In this document: in pieces, positions 1 to 6,652 of the stretch
How positions within the stretch are numbered: position 1 is the first letter of the stretch
Layout: the number at the start of each line of letters is the position of its first letter
From: CAZESS01 sp964594625
GTDB lineage: Archaea; Thermoplasmatota; E2; UBA202; DSCA01
Length of the DNA stretch: 14,142 nucleotides
Assembly (NCBI GenBank): GCA_964594625.1
Contig: CAZQNC010000027.1
Span: forward strand, 1 to 14,142
Reading direction: 5' to 3'
Notes under the pieces: model-generated
The model's input: only the letters and a program-made list of their open reading frames with translations
Database searches by the model: none
Told to the model about the DNA's origin: nothing
Translations under genes and position numbers: made by a program

Positions 1-548
1 TCAAAGACGAATGGAGCCAGGGAGCCGGCTTCGTCAACCTGGAAGGACACGGCAACTATCTCTCCTGGGCGACCCATCCCCCGCATGATTACAACACCTG
101 GGTCGGCATCCAGGTGCAGGACATCCCCGACTTAGGCAATGCGGGCAAGCTGCCCTTCGTCGTGCTCGGCGGCTGCCACATCGCCGAAATGGGCCACACC
201 TATGAATGCTTCGCCTGGCAGCTGGTCCGCGCCATCAACAAGGGCGCCATCGCCACCACGGGGTTCACCAGCCTGTCATGGGGCGCCGACGACGACGTCA
301 ACGGCAACGGCGAGCCCGACATCATCGAATACGCCAGCGGCTACCTGGACATCCTGGCGTTCAAACAGTACGGCCAGCATGACGTCACCGTGGCCGGCGA
401 GCTGTGCGACGCAGCCGTGACAGAATATCTGAACACAGCCCCGGTTGAATGGAACAACGCCTACCTGGACATCTGGGACTGCAAGACGGTCTCCGCCTGG
501 GTACTGCTCGGCGACCCGTCGCTGCAGCTCGGCGGCATCCAGGGCTAA
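1..548 (+). CDS. Peptidase C25 (gingipain-like) family protein, C-terminal part; 5' end outside the window
   Basis: The frame is open from the left edge (first full codon at position 3) to TAA at 546-548, giving 181 visible residues. Two motifs fit the C25 caspase-like cysteine peptidase fold: a histidine in EGHGNYLSWATH (His codon 48-50) and a cysteine after a hydrophobic strand in VVLGGCHIAEM (Cys codon 174-176). Their order and spacing match the gingipain His/Cys dyad. The end, WVLLGDPSLQLGG, is the usual close of C25 catalytic domains in archaeal and bacterial surface proteins. There is no C-terminal anchor or sorting tail after the domain. The family acts outside the cell, so a signal peptide is expected in the missing N-terminus. 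It converges with the NosD-like gene, with 6 nt between the stops. The GTG at 114 is only an in-frame valine codon, because the catalytic His lies upstream of it. The substrate is unknown. Confidence 0.85.
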   Translation, partial: KDEWSQGAGFVNLEGHGNYLSWATHPPHDYNTWVGIQVQDIPDLGNAGKLPFVVLGGCHIAEMGHTYECFAWQLVRAINKGAIATTGFTSLSWGADDDVNGNGEPDIIEYASGYLDILAFKQYGQHDVTVAGELCDAAVTEYLNTAPVEWNNAYLDIWDCKTVSAWVLLGDPSLQLGGIQG

Positions 549-554
549 TCCTTT

Positions 555-1754
555 CTATCTGAAGCCATGCCGGCGTCGATAGAAAAATGCTATGGATACC
601 GCAGCCATGATGCCCGTGAGCGCTAGGGCTGGCATGGCGCCTGTTTCCCCGTGGCTGTCGACGAAAAAACTGCGCGATGCGGCAGCGCTACCGCATCGTA
701 CCTGTATGGTGTGACTGCCATCTGCCAGGCCCGTGGTGTCCAGCACCGTGTGCCATACAAGGTTGCCCTGGGCCCGGCTCCAGGAACCGTTGTCTACGCG
801 TATGTCTACGGGCCGCGCCTGCTCCGAGACGCCCCGGATGACCGCGGTGCCGCTCACCGTCTGCCCCGCGGTGGGGGAGAGGATGTATATGGTGTCGGGG
901 AGCGAGGGCACGGTGACCGGCTGCTGCAGGGGATGACGGTCGACGTTGTCGGTGTCGATGACGTAGGCTCCGGTGCCGTTGTAATCGTCCCAGTAGTTGC
1001 CCGACCCCCGGTTATCCCACGTGTTTGCCCCGTTGTAGCCCCAGGCGTTGACCTGGTTCCCGTTGAACGTGTTGCCGTGGATGGTGTTGTCTCTGCTTCC
1101 GCAGCAAAAGTAGACGCCGCGCTCCTGGCTGTCCGCTATCATGTTCCCGTGGACGACGGCGTGTGTGGTTCCCTCCAGGCGGATGCCGTGGGTGTTGTTG
1201 GCAATGGTGTTGTTGGCGACGATGCTCCCGTCTGCGTGGGAGAGGTAGACGCCTTCGTGGTTGCGGTAGACGTCGTTGCCGTCTATCCTGCAGCTCTCGC
1301 CGTATTGGAGCCATATCCCGTAGTAGGTGTTCCGGTAAACGTGGTTTCCGGTGATGGAGGCATGGCCGGCTTTCACGGTGACCCCGTAGGTATGGTTGAG
1401 CACGCTGCAGCTGGACACCGTGGCGTGGCTGCCCGTTATCGTTATCCCGTGGCTGCCGCCGTTTACGATGAACCCGGTGACGGTGACGTTGTCCGCGGTG
1501 ATGTCGATGGACGGGAGGGCGGCGTGCCGACCTTCAACGGTCAGTGGTTTGTCGATTGCTATACCCGGGTAGCTCCCGGGGTGCACGACGACGTGGTCGC
1601 CGGGTGCCGCGGCTGCCATCGCCCTGTCGATGGAGGTGTAGGTGTCGCTGCCGGGTCCGCCGACATGGAACACGTTCGCCGGTGCAGCCATGCCATCCGG
1701 AGCCAGGGCGGGAACGAGCAGGCAGGCCAGGAGGAGGACGAGGGCATGTTTCAC
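555..1754 (-). CDS. NosD-like right-handed beta-helix surface protein with Ig-like domain and C-terminal anchor
   Basis: This is a 399-residue exported protein. Residues 1-24 form a signal peptide (MKHALVLLLACLLVPALAP, likely cut near GMAA). Residues about 27-280 carry parallel beta-helix (PbH1/NosD) repeats with recurrent GI.L, NN.I.NN and G.YL patterns. They end in GNYWDDYNGTGAYVIDTDN and VDRHPL, the usual closing motif of archaeal NosD domains. Residues about 288-367 resemble a bacterial Ig-like domain (SPTAGQTVSGTAVIRG, LDTTGLADGSHTI). Residues about 373-392 are a membrane span followed by RRRHGFR, giving a cell-surface anchor; no PGF-type sorting motif is seen. NosD-type domains are common in surface or carbohydrate-binding proteins, and a role in copper insertion should not be assumed. 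The frame stays open far upstream across pyruvate kinase. The GTG at 1754 is chosen because it starts the signal peptide and a weak TATA-like box lies about 21 nt before it. Confidence 0.85.
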   Translation of the reverse strand: MKHALVLLLACLLVPALAPDGMAAPANVFHVGGPGSDTYTSIDRAMAAAAPGDHVVVHPGSYPGIAIDKPLTVEGRHAALPSIDITADNVTVTGFIVNGGSHGITITGSHATVSSCSVLNHTYGVTVKAGHASITGNHVYRNTYYGIWLQYGESCRIDGNDVYRNHEGVYLSHADGSIVANNTIANNTHGIRLEGTTHAVVHGNMIADSQERGVYFCCGSRDNTIHGNTFNGNQVNAWGYNGANTWDNRGSGNYWDDYNGTGAYVIDTDNVDRHPLQQPVTVPSLPDTIYILSPTAGQTVSGTAVIRGVSEQARPVDIRVDNGSWSRAQGNLVWHTVLDTTGLADGSHTIQVRCGSAAASRSFFVDSHGETGAMPALALTGIMAAVSIAFFYRRRHGFR

Positions 1755-1777
1755 GCACAGGACATCGGGCGGTGCTA

Positions 1778-1787
1778 CATAGATTTT
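1778..1787 (-). promoter_or_regulatory. Weak TATA-like box for the NosD-like gene
   Basis: Read on the minus strand, AAAATCTATG lies about 23 nt before the GTG at 1754, the spacing seen for other leaderless starts in this window. It is less AT-rich than the other boxes, so this is an inference from position. No Shine-Dalgarno is visible before the GTG. Confidence 0.35.
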
Positions 1788-1805
1788 GTCGTAGCCTGAC
1801 GCGGC

Positions 1806-1813
1806 ATAAAAAC
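1806..1813 (+). promoter_or_regulatory. TATA-like box upstream of pyruvate kinase
   Basis: ATAAAAAC lies 37 nt before the ATG at 1851. Initiation about 25 nt downstream of the box would leave a leader of roughly 15 nt that still contains the GGAG at 1839-1842. A second AT-rich string, CAAATAA (1813-1819), is an alternative. The 96-bp gap between the two divergent start codons (1755-1850) must hold both promoters. Confidence 0.45.
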
Positions 1814-1838
1814 AAATAAGGTGACATGGTTTACCGAT

Positions 1839-1842
1839 GGAG
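1839..1842 (+). promoter_or_regulatory. Shine-Dalgarno site that supports the 1851 start of pyruvate kinase
   Basis: GGAG sits 8 nt before the ATG at 1851. An in-frame GTG at 1821 would add ten residues that pyruvate kinases do not have, and this site would then lie inside the coding sequence. It therefore decides the start in favour of 1851. Confidence 0.55.
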
Positions 1843-1850
1843 ATGCTATC

Positions 1851-3254
1851 ATGAGAAAAACAAAGATCGTGGCCACCATCGGGCCTGCCTCGCAGGAGCA
1901 GGAGGTGCTCCGGCAGCTCATCGACGGCGGCCTCGACGTGGCCCGCCTCAACTTTTCGCATGGCACCCACGAGCAGCACGGCCGGAACATCGACGCCATC
2001 CGGGAGATGAGCAGCGAGGTGGCCATCATGCTGGACACCCAGGGGCCCGAGATACGCCTCGGGGTCATGGAGCAGCCCGTGGAGCTCAGCACGGACGACA
2101 CTGTCACGCTTACCATCGGCGATGCATCGAGCGCAGAAATGCTGCCCGTCGCCCATCCCGGGCTCCTGGCGCACATTCATCCCGGGGACGAAATACTGCT
2201 GGATGACGGCAACGTCGCCCTCGTTGTCGAACATGTCGATGACGTCGCCCTCTGCCGCGTCCGCCACGGCGGCATGGTGGGCAGCCAGCAGTCGGTCAAC
2301 GTGCCCGGGCGGGACCTGGACCTGGAGGCGCCCACTGAGAAAGACCGGAGGGACATCCGGTATGGCGTGGAAAAAGACGTGGACTTTGTGGCTGCCTCGT
2401 TCGTGGAGAGCGCGGCGGAGGTTCGCCGGATACGGGAGCTTCTCCGCAGCCAGGGCTCCCGGGCCGGGGTCATCCCCAAGATTGAGAGCATGCAGGCGCT
2501 GGAGAACATCGACGCTATCATCGCGGCTGCAGATGGCGTCATGGTGGCCCGGGGGGACCTGGGCGTTGAGATTCCTGCCTCTGATGTCCCGCTGACCCAG
2601 AAAAACATCATCCGGAAGTGCAACGCCAGGGGCACGCCGGTTATCACGGCGACGCAGATGCTGGAGTCGATGACTGAGCATCCCCGGGCGACGCGGGCTG
2701 AGGCGTCCGACGTGGCCAACGCGGTGCTGGACGGCACGGATGCGGTTATGCTGTCCGCGGAGACCGCGGTGGGAGCGTACCCGGTGGAGGCGTTTCTGTT
2801 TATGGCCGAGGTGCTGGAAAAGGTGGAGACGTTTTTCCGGGATAACGTCCACCGGACCGTGGAAGGCGGGAGCGACACCGTGGCGGATATCATCTGCAAG
2901 AATGTCTGGCAGGTGTGCAGCGAGATCGATGTGGACTACATCGTGGCGCATACCTCGTCTGGGTCGACGGCCCGGAACATCTCCAAGTACCGGCCGATGA
3001 CGGATATCATCGCGTTTACCAACTCGCGGATGGTGCAGCGGCAGCTCCGGCTGGTGTGGGGCGTCCGTCCCTACCACATCGAGTTCAAGGAATACTTTGA
3101 CGACCTCATCCATGATACCACCTCGTTTTTGAAGCAGACGGGGCAGGTCACGGACGACGACACCCTGGTTATCACCGCCGGTGTCCCCAACTCGGTGACC
3201 GGTATCACCAACCTGATGGAGATACGCCGGGTGGACAGCATCCTCGACGGATAA
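1851..3254 (+). CDS. pyk: Pyruvate kinase
   Basis: This cytoplasmic glycolytic enzyme transfers phosphate from phosphoenolpyruvate to ADP. The protein is 467 residues, normal for the family. The N-terminus MRKTKIVATIGPAS is canonical. RLNFSHG (32-38) carries the phosphate-binding Arg, Asn and Ser. The central signature VIPKIES (207-213) has the catalytic Lys210 and metal ligand Glu212, and MVARGDLGVE (231-240) has metal ligand Asp236. ITATQMLESM (265-274) and RAEASDVANAVLDGTDAVML (282-301) are also intact. The B domain (about 71-160) and the C-terminal domain are both present. The segment LDTQGPEIRL (61-70) keeps the Thr and Glu found in K+-dependent enzymes but has Gln and Leu at two positions usually paired with the K+-independent type. 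The start at 1851 is supported by family alignment and by GGAG. It is divergent from the NosD-like gene and 36 nt upstream of radB. Confidence 0.97.
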   Translation: MRKTKIVATIGPASQEQEVLRQLIDGGLDVARLNFSHGTHEQHGRNIDAIREMSSEVAIMLDTQGPEIRLGVMEQPVELSTDDTVTLTIGDASSAEMLPVAHPGLLAHIHPGDEILLDDGNVALVVEHVDDVALCRVRHGGMVGSQQSVNVPGRDLDLEAPTEKDRRDIRYGVEKDVDFVAASFVESAAEVRRIRELLRSQGSRAGVIPKIESMQALENIDAIIAAADGVMVARGDLGVEIPASDVPLTQKNIIRKCNARGTPVITATQMLESMTEHPRATRAEASDVANAVLDGTDAVMLSAETAVGAYPVEAFLFMAEVLEKVETFFRDNVHRTVEGGSDTVADIICKNVWQVCSEIDVDYIVAHTSSGSTARNISKYRPMTDIIAFTNSRMVQRQLRLVWGVRPYHIEFKEYFDDLIHDTTSFLKQTGQVTDDDTLVITAGVPNSVTGITNLMEIRRVDSILDG

Positions 3255-3262
3255 GCGAAAAC

Positions 3263-3269
3263 CTTTTTA
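3263..3269 (+). promoter_or_regulatory. TATA-like box for radB; its T-run may also end pyk transcription
   Basis: CTTTTTA follows the purine-rich string GCGAAAAC, which resembles a BRE, and ends 21 nt before the GTG at 3291. That spacing predicts a leaderless radB transcript and argues against the in-frame TTG at 3282. The five T residues lie 9 nt after the pyk stop and could also serve as an archaeal U-tract terminator. Confidence 0.55.
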
Positions 3270-3290
3270 GCCCGCCGGGGCTTGCATTCC

Positions 3291-3956
3291 GTGGATGAGT
3301 GCACCCTTCCATTGGACTGCCCGTCGCTCGACCGCCTTCTGGGCGGCGGCCTGGAATGCGGTATTGTCACCGAGATACACGGGGAGGGCGGCAGCGGCAA
3401 AACCAACATCTGCCTGCAGGCGGCCTGCAAATGCGCTGCCAGGGGGGACAAGGTCGCCTACGTGGACACCGAGGGCGTGTCCGAGGAGCGGCTGGCGCAG
3501 ATATGCGATGGCAGCACCGAGCTGACCAAGAAAATCCTTTTTTTTCAGCCCTACGCTATGGATGAGCAGGAGCAGATGGTGGAAAAAGCGGTGAAAATCG
3601 ACGCGGGGCTCATCGTCGTGGACAGCGTCAACCTGTTCTACCGGCTGTCGATGGACGGCGACGAGGGCGCTGCCACCCGGTCGCTCAGCCGGCAGCTGGT
3701 CACCCTGCAGGTGGCCGCCCGGAAGCGGGGCATCCCCGTGGTGGTGACCTCGCAGATCTACGCCACGAACGGCCAGATACGCCCCTTTGGCGGCCGGAGC
3801 ATCGACCACATGGTGAAGACGACGGTCTGCCTGCATAAGGCCGACGAGCAGCGGGATGACGGCACTGAAACCCGGCTGGCCGAGCTGGTCAAGCATCGTT
3901 CCCGGCCCAGCGGCGAAAAAGTCGTGTTTCATATCACCGAGGCGGGCCTTGAATGA
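3291..3956 (+). CDS. radB: DNA repair and recombination protein RadB
   Basis: RadB is the euryarchaeal RecA-family paralogue of RadA. It binds DNA and is thought to help or regulate RadA-driven strand exchange. The protein has 221 residues, as expected for a form lacking the N-terminal helix-hairpin-helix domain. The core begins PSLDRLLGGGLECG (11-24). Walker A is HGEGGSGKTN (30-39) and Walker B is GLIVVDSVNLFY. VVVTSQIYATNGQIRPFGG marks the region near the DNA-binding loops. The GTG start at 3291 is preferred because a TATA-like box ends 21 nt upstream; TTG at 3282 would add three residues. The stop overlaps the start of the M23-fold gene (ATGA), so the two should be translated together. Codons for LFF make a run of eight T residues at 3538-3545, unusual in this GC-rich DNA. 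Confidence 0.93.
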   Translation: MDECTLPLDCPSLDRLLGGGLECGIVTEIHGEGGSGKTNICLQAACKCAARGDKVAYVDTEGVSEERLAQICDGSTELTKKILFFQPYAMDEQEQMVEKAVKIDAGLIVVDSVNLFYRLSMDGDEGAATRSLSRQLVTLQVAARKRGIPVVVTSQIYATNGQIRPFGGRSIDHMVKTTVCLHKADEQRDDGTETRLAELVKHRSRPSGEKVVFHITEAGLE

Positions 3957-4501
3957 CCGGGAAACACTGGCCGGTGCCCGGCAGCCGCACCCGGACGCTG
4001 CCATCCCTGGGTACGGCCGGCTCTTTCTGGGAGGACCGTGGCGACCGATGGCACTGCGGCGTCGACCTGTATGCCCCGCACGGCAGCGACGTCTGCGCCG
4101 TGGAAGACGGACGGGTGCTGGACACGGGTGTTATGACGTCGCCTGGCGTGCTCCCCTACTGGAACAAGACATATTACGTGCTCGTCGGCCATGGAGCCCT
4201 CGTGGCAAAATACGCGGAGCTGCACGACATGTGCGTGACAGCCGGAGACCGGGTGGCCGGCGGCGAGGTCATCGGCCACGTTGGGACCGTTCTCAACCGG
4301 GATGCCATCACCGCCGGGACGCCGGCCTACATCCGGCGGCTGGCCGACCGCGATAAGCTGTCCATGCTGCACTTCGAGCTCTACCGGGCGACCCCCTCGG
4401 ACAGCCAGGCATATCTGGGGGGCAACTGGTTCGGCGACCGCCGGCTCGCCATGCTCATCGACCCCTCGGAATATCTCGAAAAGACGTCCCGGGGCATATA
4501 A
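3953..4501 (+). CDS. M23-fold (LytM/Gly-Gly endopeptidase-like) protein with altered catalytic residues
   Basis: The 182-residue protein has the core M23 barrel. HCGVDLYAPHGSDV (34-47) supplies the HxxxD zinc ligands His34 and Asp38. VEDGRV, YYVLVGHGALVAKYAEL and GDRVAGGEVIGHVG are the usual strand motifs. SMLHFELY (137-144) supplies the third ligand, His140. In LytM-type enzymes two further histidines act in catalysis: one in the YAH motif, here Glu89, and the first His of HxH, here Met138. The zinc site is therefore kept while both catalytic histidines are changed. My recollection is that SMLHFELY also occurs in some bacterial M23 subfamilies, so this may be a subfamily trait. No signal peptide or membrane span is seen, which suggests a cytoplasmic protein. 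Its ATG overlaps the radB stop, so it is co-translated with radB. Confidence 0.85.
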   Translation: MTGKHWPVPGSRTRTLPSLGTAGSFWEDRGDRWHCGVDLYAPHGSDVCAVEDGRVLDTGVMTSPGVLPYWNKTYYVLVGHGALVAKYAELHDMCVTAGDRVAGGEVIGHVGTVLNRDAITAGTPAYIRRLADRDKLSMLHFELYRATPSDSQAYLGGNWFGDRRLAMLIDPSEYLEKTSRGI

Positions 4502-4515
4502 AAACCTGCTCAATG

Positions 4516-4523
4516 TTTTTAAA
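4516..4523 (+). promoter_or_regulatory. TATA-like box for the OB-fold/permease operon
   Basis: TTTTTAAA ends 23 nt before the GTG at 4547, predicting a leaderless transcript. Another AT-rich string, ATATAAAAAC, overlaps the stop codon of the upstream M23-fold gene but is too distant (about 42 nt) for a leaderless start. Confidence 0.6.
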
Positions 4524-4546
4524 CCGGTATCTCATTAATATCGGCA

Positions 4547-5170
4547 GTGAACCGTGGAGATACGAGGCAGTATCTGCTGCTGGCTGCCGCCGTGGTCTGC
4601 ATCGCCGGGCTCTACCTTGCCGGCACGGCTTCGGAGCCCTCCTCTATCTCGCTGGCCGACCTCGATGAACACGAAGGTGAAACGGTGCAGGTCGCCGGAT
4701 ACGTGGTCCACGTGGAGCGCTACAGCCAGGCGTCCAGCTTCGTGCTCCGGAACGGCTCCGTTTCAGCCAGGGTGTTCTCGCCCGACGGCGCCGATGTCCG
4801 GCTGGCCGACCGGGTCCGGGTCACCGGCACCGTGCAGCGCTACGAGGGCAGGCTGGAAATCATGGCGGACAACGTCACCATGCTTGCATCTACCGGCCAT
4901 GCGGTTCCATTGTCCGTGCTCGCCGGGCAGTACGACGAATTTCTTGACACCACGGTTACCACCAACGGCTCCGTCGAGAAGGTGACCGATACCTCGTTTC
5001 AGCTTGTAGACGGCTCCTGCAGCATCACGGTCCGCCATCCTGAGGGAGCCTGCAACGTATCCGCCGGCGACCGGGTCTCCGTGACCGCAGCGTTGCGCTA
5101 CGACCCCGACATATTGTGCTTCTACCTGTCTATCGAGCGAGACGACCACCATATAGCGCGGTGGGGATGA
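4547..5170 (+). CDS. Membrane-anchored protein with two OB-fold (tRNA_anti-like) domains
   Basis: The protein has 207 residues. Residues about 8-26 (YLLLAAAVVCIAGLYLAG) form a signal anchor, after which the chain is probably outside the membrane. Two OB-fold-like repeats follow. The first (about 34-113) contains EGETVQVAGYVVHVERYS, SSFVLRNGSVSARVFSPDG and DRVRVTGTVQRYEGRLEI. The second (about 120-200) contains LDTTVTTNGSVEKVTDTSFQ, CSITVRHPEG and GDRVSVTAALRYDPD. These strand patterns are like the nucleic-acid-binding OB domains annotated in archaeal proteins, but the ligand is unknown and an extracellular nucleic-acid role is not shown. The GTG start is set by the TATA box 23 nt upstream. 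Its stop lies 1 nt before the start of the TctA-like permease, so the two are surely one operon and plausibly act together. Confidence 0.8.
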   Translation: MNRGDTRQYLLLAAAVVCIAGLYLAGTASEPSSISLADLDEHEGETVQVAGYVVHVERYSQASSFVLRNGSVSARVFSPDGADVRLADRVRVTGTVQRYEGRLEIMADNVTMLASTGHAVPLSVLAGQYDEFLDTTVTTNGSVEKVTDTSFQLVDGSCSITVRHPEGACNVSAGDRVSVTAALRYDPDILCFYLSIERDDHHIARWG

Positions 5171-5171
5171 C

Positions 5172-6449
5172 ATGCCGGGGCTGCTCCCCGTTCTCGTGTG
5201 CGCGGCCGCCGGCACCATGCTTGGCTGGCTGACCGGGCTACTTCCCGGCCTGCACGTCAACACGGTGGCCTTGCTGCTGCTTTCCCTGGCCGGCGTGCTG
5301 TCCTCGGCGCTCGCCGGCGTTGCCGGGATCAGCGCCGCCATGGTGCCGCTGCTGCTGGCCGTTGTCATCGCCGCTACCGCTATTTCGCATACGTTCACCA
5401 ACATCGTTCCCTCAACGTTTCTCGGTGCGCCGGAGGAGGACACCGCGCTGGTGATGCTGCCCGCGCATGCGCTGCTCCGCCGGGGGCAGGGCTACCGGGC
5501 GGTTGCTCTCTCGGCGGCGGGGAGTGCCGGCGCCGTCGCGGTGGGCCTGGCGTTCGCGGTGCCGTTCCGGGTGCTGCTCGGCTCGCCCGTCGGTCTCTAC
5601 GACCTGCTGGTGGAGGTGATGCCCTGGATGCTGCTGGCCGTCTCCGTCGTCCTCATCGGCACGGAAAAAGATGGCCGCCATGTCGTGGCTGCCCTGGCCC
5701 TGTTTGGGCTGGCCGGCGTGTTCGGCGTGGCTGTCTTTGACCTTCGACCCGCTCCACTGCTGGGCCTGCCGGGGTCGCTGCTGTTCCCCGCGCTGTCGGG
5801 CCTGTTCGCGGTGCCCACGCTGCTGTACTCCATGCGGGCGGCGCCGGTGCCCGAGCAGACCGACGACCCCGGGGACATGTCACCTCGAATGGCGGACGTG
5901 GGAACCGGAGCCGCCGCCGGAGCGGCCGTGTCCGTGCTGCCCGGGGTCACCGCCGCCGTGGCCACGGTCATGGCCCTGGTCGCCCGGGGGCGCAGGCAGG
6001 CTGAAAGCGTCATCGTGACCCTCTCGGCGGTCAACACGGCCAACGCTTTCTTCGTCCTCGCCGCCCTGTTCGTCATCGGACGGGCGCGGAGCGGGAGCGC
6101 CACCGTCATCCAGGAAATACTTCCCGTGGAGACCTGGACGGGAGTGCTGCCGCCGTCTGCCCTGCCGTGGCTGCTCATCGCGGTGGTGGTCGCCGCCGTG
6201 TCATCCTACTATTTTACGCGGGCGGCCGGCCGGATGGCGGCCCGGCATATCTCGGCTTTTCCCTACCGCCGGGTGGCGCAGGCAACCATCGCCGGCATAG
6301 GTGCCATGGCGTTTCTGTTCACCGGGCCGGTCGGCATCCTCTGCCTGCTCACCGGCACCTTTATCGGGCTGCTGTGCCTGGAATGGCAGGTGCGCCGCAG
6401 CGTGCTCATGGGCGTCCTGCTCATCCCCATACTGTTGTACTACCTGTAA
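5172..6449 (+). CDS. TctA-like (COG1784/DUF112-type) archaeal membrane permease
   Basis: This is a 425-residue polytopic membrane protein with about ten hydrophobic segments. Two related halves each carry the TctA hallmark: GWLTGLLPGLHVNT (18-31) and GAAAGAAVSVLPGVTAA (246-262). ISHTFTNIVPSTFLGAPEED (71-90) is the other conserved stretch of the family. Bacterial TctA is the large permease subunit of tripartite tricarboxylate transporters and works with TctB and a binding protein TctC. Neither partner is present here, and archaeal COG1784 members are usually alone. The co-transcribed OB-fold protein is the only obvious extracytoplasmic partner. GGTGGGGATG just before the ATG could act as Shine-Dalgarno and overlaps the upstream stop. 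The substrate cannot be read from the sequence. Confidence 0.85.
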   Translation: MPGLLPVLVCAAAGTMLGWLTGLLPGLHVNTVALLLLSLAGVLSSALAGVAGISAAMVPLLLAVVIAATAISHTFTNIVPSTFLGAPEEDTALVMLPAHALLRRGQGYRAVALSAAGSAGAVAVGLAFAVPFRVLLGSPVGLYDLLVEVMPWMLLAVSVVLIGTEKDGRHVVAALALFGLAGVFGVAVFDLRPAPLLGLPGSLLFPALSGLFAVPTLLYSMRAAPVPEQTDDPGDMSPRMADVGTGAAAGAAVSVLPGVTAAVATVMALVARGRRQAESVIVTLSAVNTANAFFVLAALFVIGRARSGSATVIQEILPVETWTGVLPPSALPWLLIAVVVAAVSSYYFTRAAGRMAARHISAFPYRRVAQATIAGIGAMAFLFTGPVGILCLLTGTFIGLLCLEWQVRRSVLMGVLLIPILLYYL

Positions 6450-6468
6450 ACCATGTATTGACGATAAT

Positions 6469-6479
6469 GTTTTTTTAAA
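6469..6479 (+). promoter_or_regulatory. TATA-like box for the 32-residue membrane protein; possible terminator of the permease operon
   Basis: Seven T residues followed by four A residues lie 20-30 nt after the permease stop and end 32 nt before the ATG at 6512. Initiation about 25 nt downstream of the box would start the RNA near 6500, right at the Shine-Dalgarno. The T-run could also terminate the upstream operon. Confidence 0.5.
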
Positions 6480-6499
6480 ACCGGCCGTTGTATGATATG

Positions 6500-6506
6500 G
6501 GAGGTG
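6500..6506 (+). promoter_or_regulatory. Strong Shine-Dalgarno for the small membrane protein
   Basis: GGAGGTG lies 5 nt before the ATG at 6512. It is the best match to the anti-Shine-Dalgarno in the window and decides the start of an otherwise easily missed 32-codon gene. Confidence 0.75.
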
Positions 6507-6511
6507 AAAAC

Positions 6512-6610
6512 ATGGAAATCGCGAGGTCTGAGGAAAGCGCGGGGACCATCCTGCTCATCTTCGCCGTCGTCATCACCGCTATCGCGCTGGCCGCCGCCCT
6601 GCTGCTATAG
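6512..6610 (+). CDS. 32-residue single-span membrane protein
   Basis: ATG to TAG encodes a short polar head, MEIARSEESAG, followed by a hydrophobic helix of about 21 residues beginning TILLIFAVVITAIALAAA and reaching the C-terminus. It has its own TATA-like box and the strongest Shine-Dalgarno in the window, which is good evidence for a real gene despite its size. The charged head and C-terminal helix suggest a small regulatory or accessory subunit of a membrane complex, tail-in or tail-anchored. It sits between the TctA-like permease (62 nt upstream) and an orphan membrane protein (42 nt downstream). I do not recognise the family, and no function should be assigned. Confidence 0.7.
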   Translation: MEIARSEESAGTILLIFAVVITAIALAAALLL

Positions 6611-6623
6611 GGAACGCGAAGCA

Positions 6624-6631
6624 TTCAAATA
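6624..6631 (+). promoter_or_regulatory. TATA-like box for the orphan membrane protein
   Basis: TTCAAATA ends 21 nt before the ATG at 6653, the typical spacing here for a leaderless gene. No Shine-Dalgarno precedes the ATG. Confidence 0.55.
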
Positions 6632-6652
6632 CGGTTTGACCGATGCCGGTAC

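Noticed and set aside
651..1799. Plus-strand 382-codon frame opposite the NosD-like gene
   Set aside because: Val/Gly/Asp-biased shadow of the beta-helix gene with no motif, signal or promoter.
1755..3113. Minus-strand open frame continuing from the NosD-like gene through the whole of pyruvate kinase (852 codons in total)
   Set aside because: It is the antisense of a clear pyruvate kinase and has His/Arg/Asp-rich unnatural composition. The signal peptide at 1754 marks the true start of the NosD-like protein.
4763..5443. Minus-strand 226-codon frame
   Set aside because: Spans the junction of the OB-fold and permease genes, which have firm evidence. No motif or promoter.
5172..6449. A complete tripartite tricarboxylate transporter
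   Set aside because: Only the TctA-like permease is present; no TctB or TctC homologue is seen in the window.
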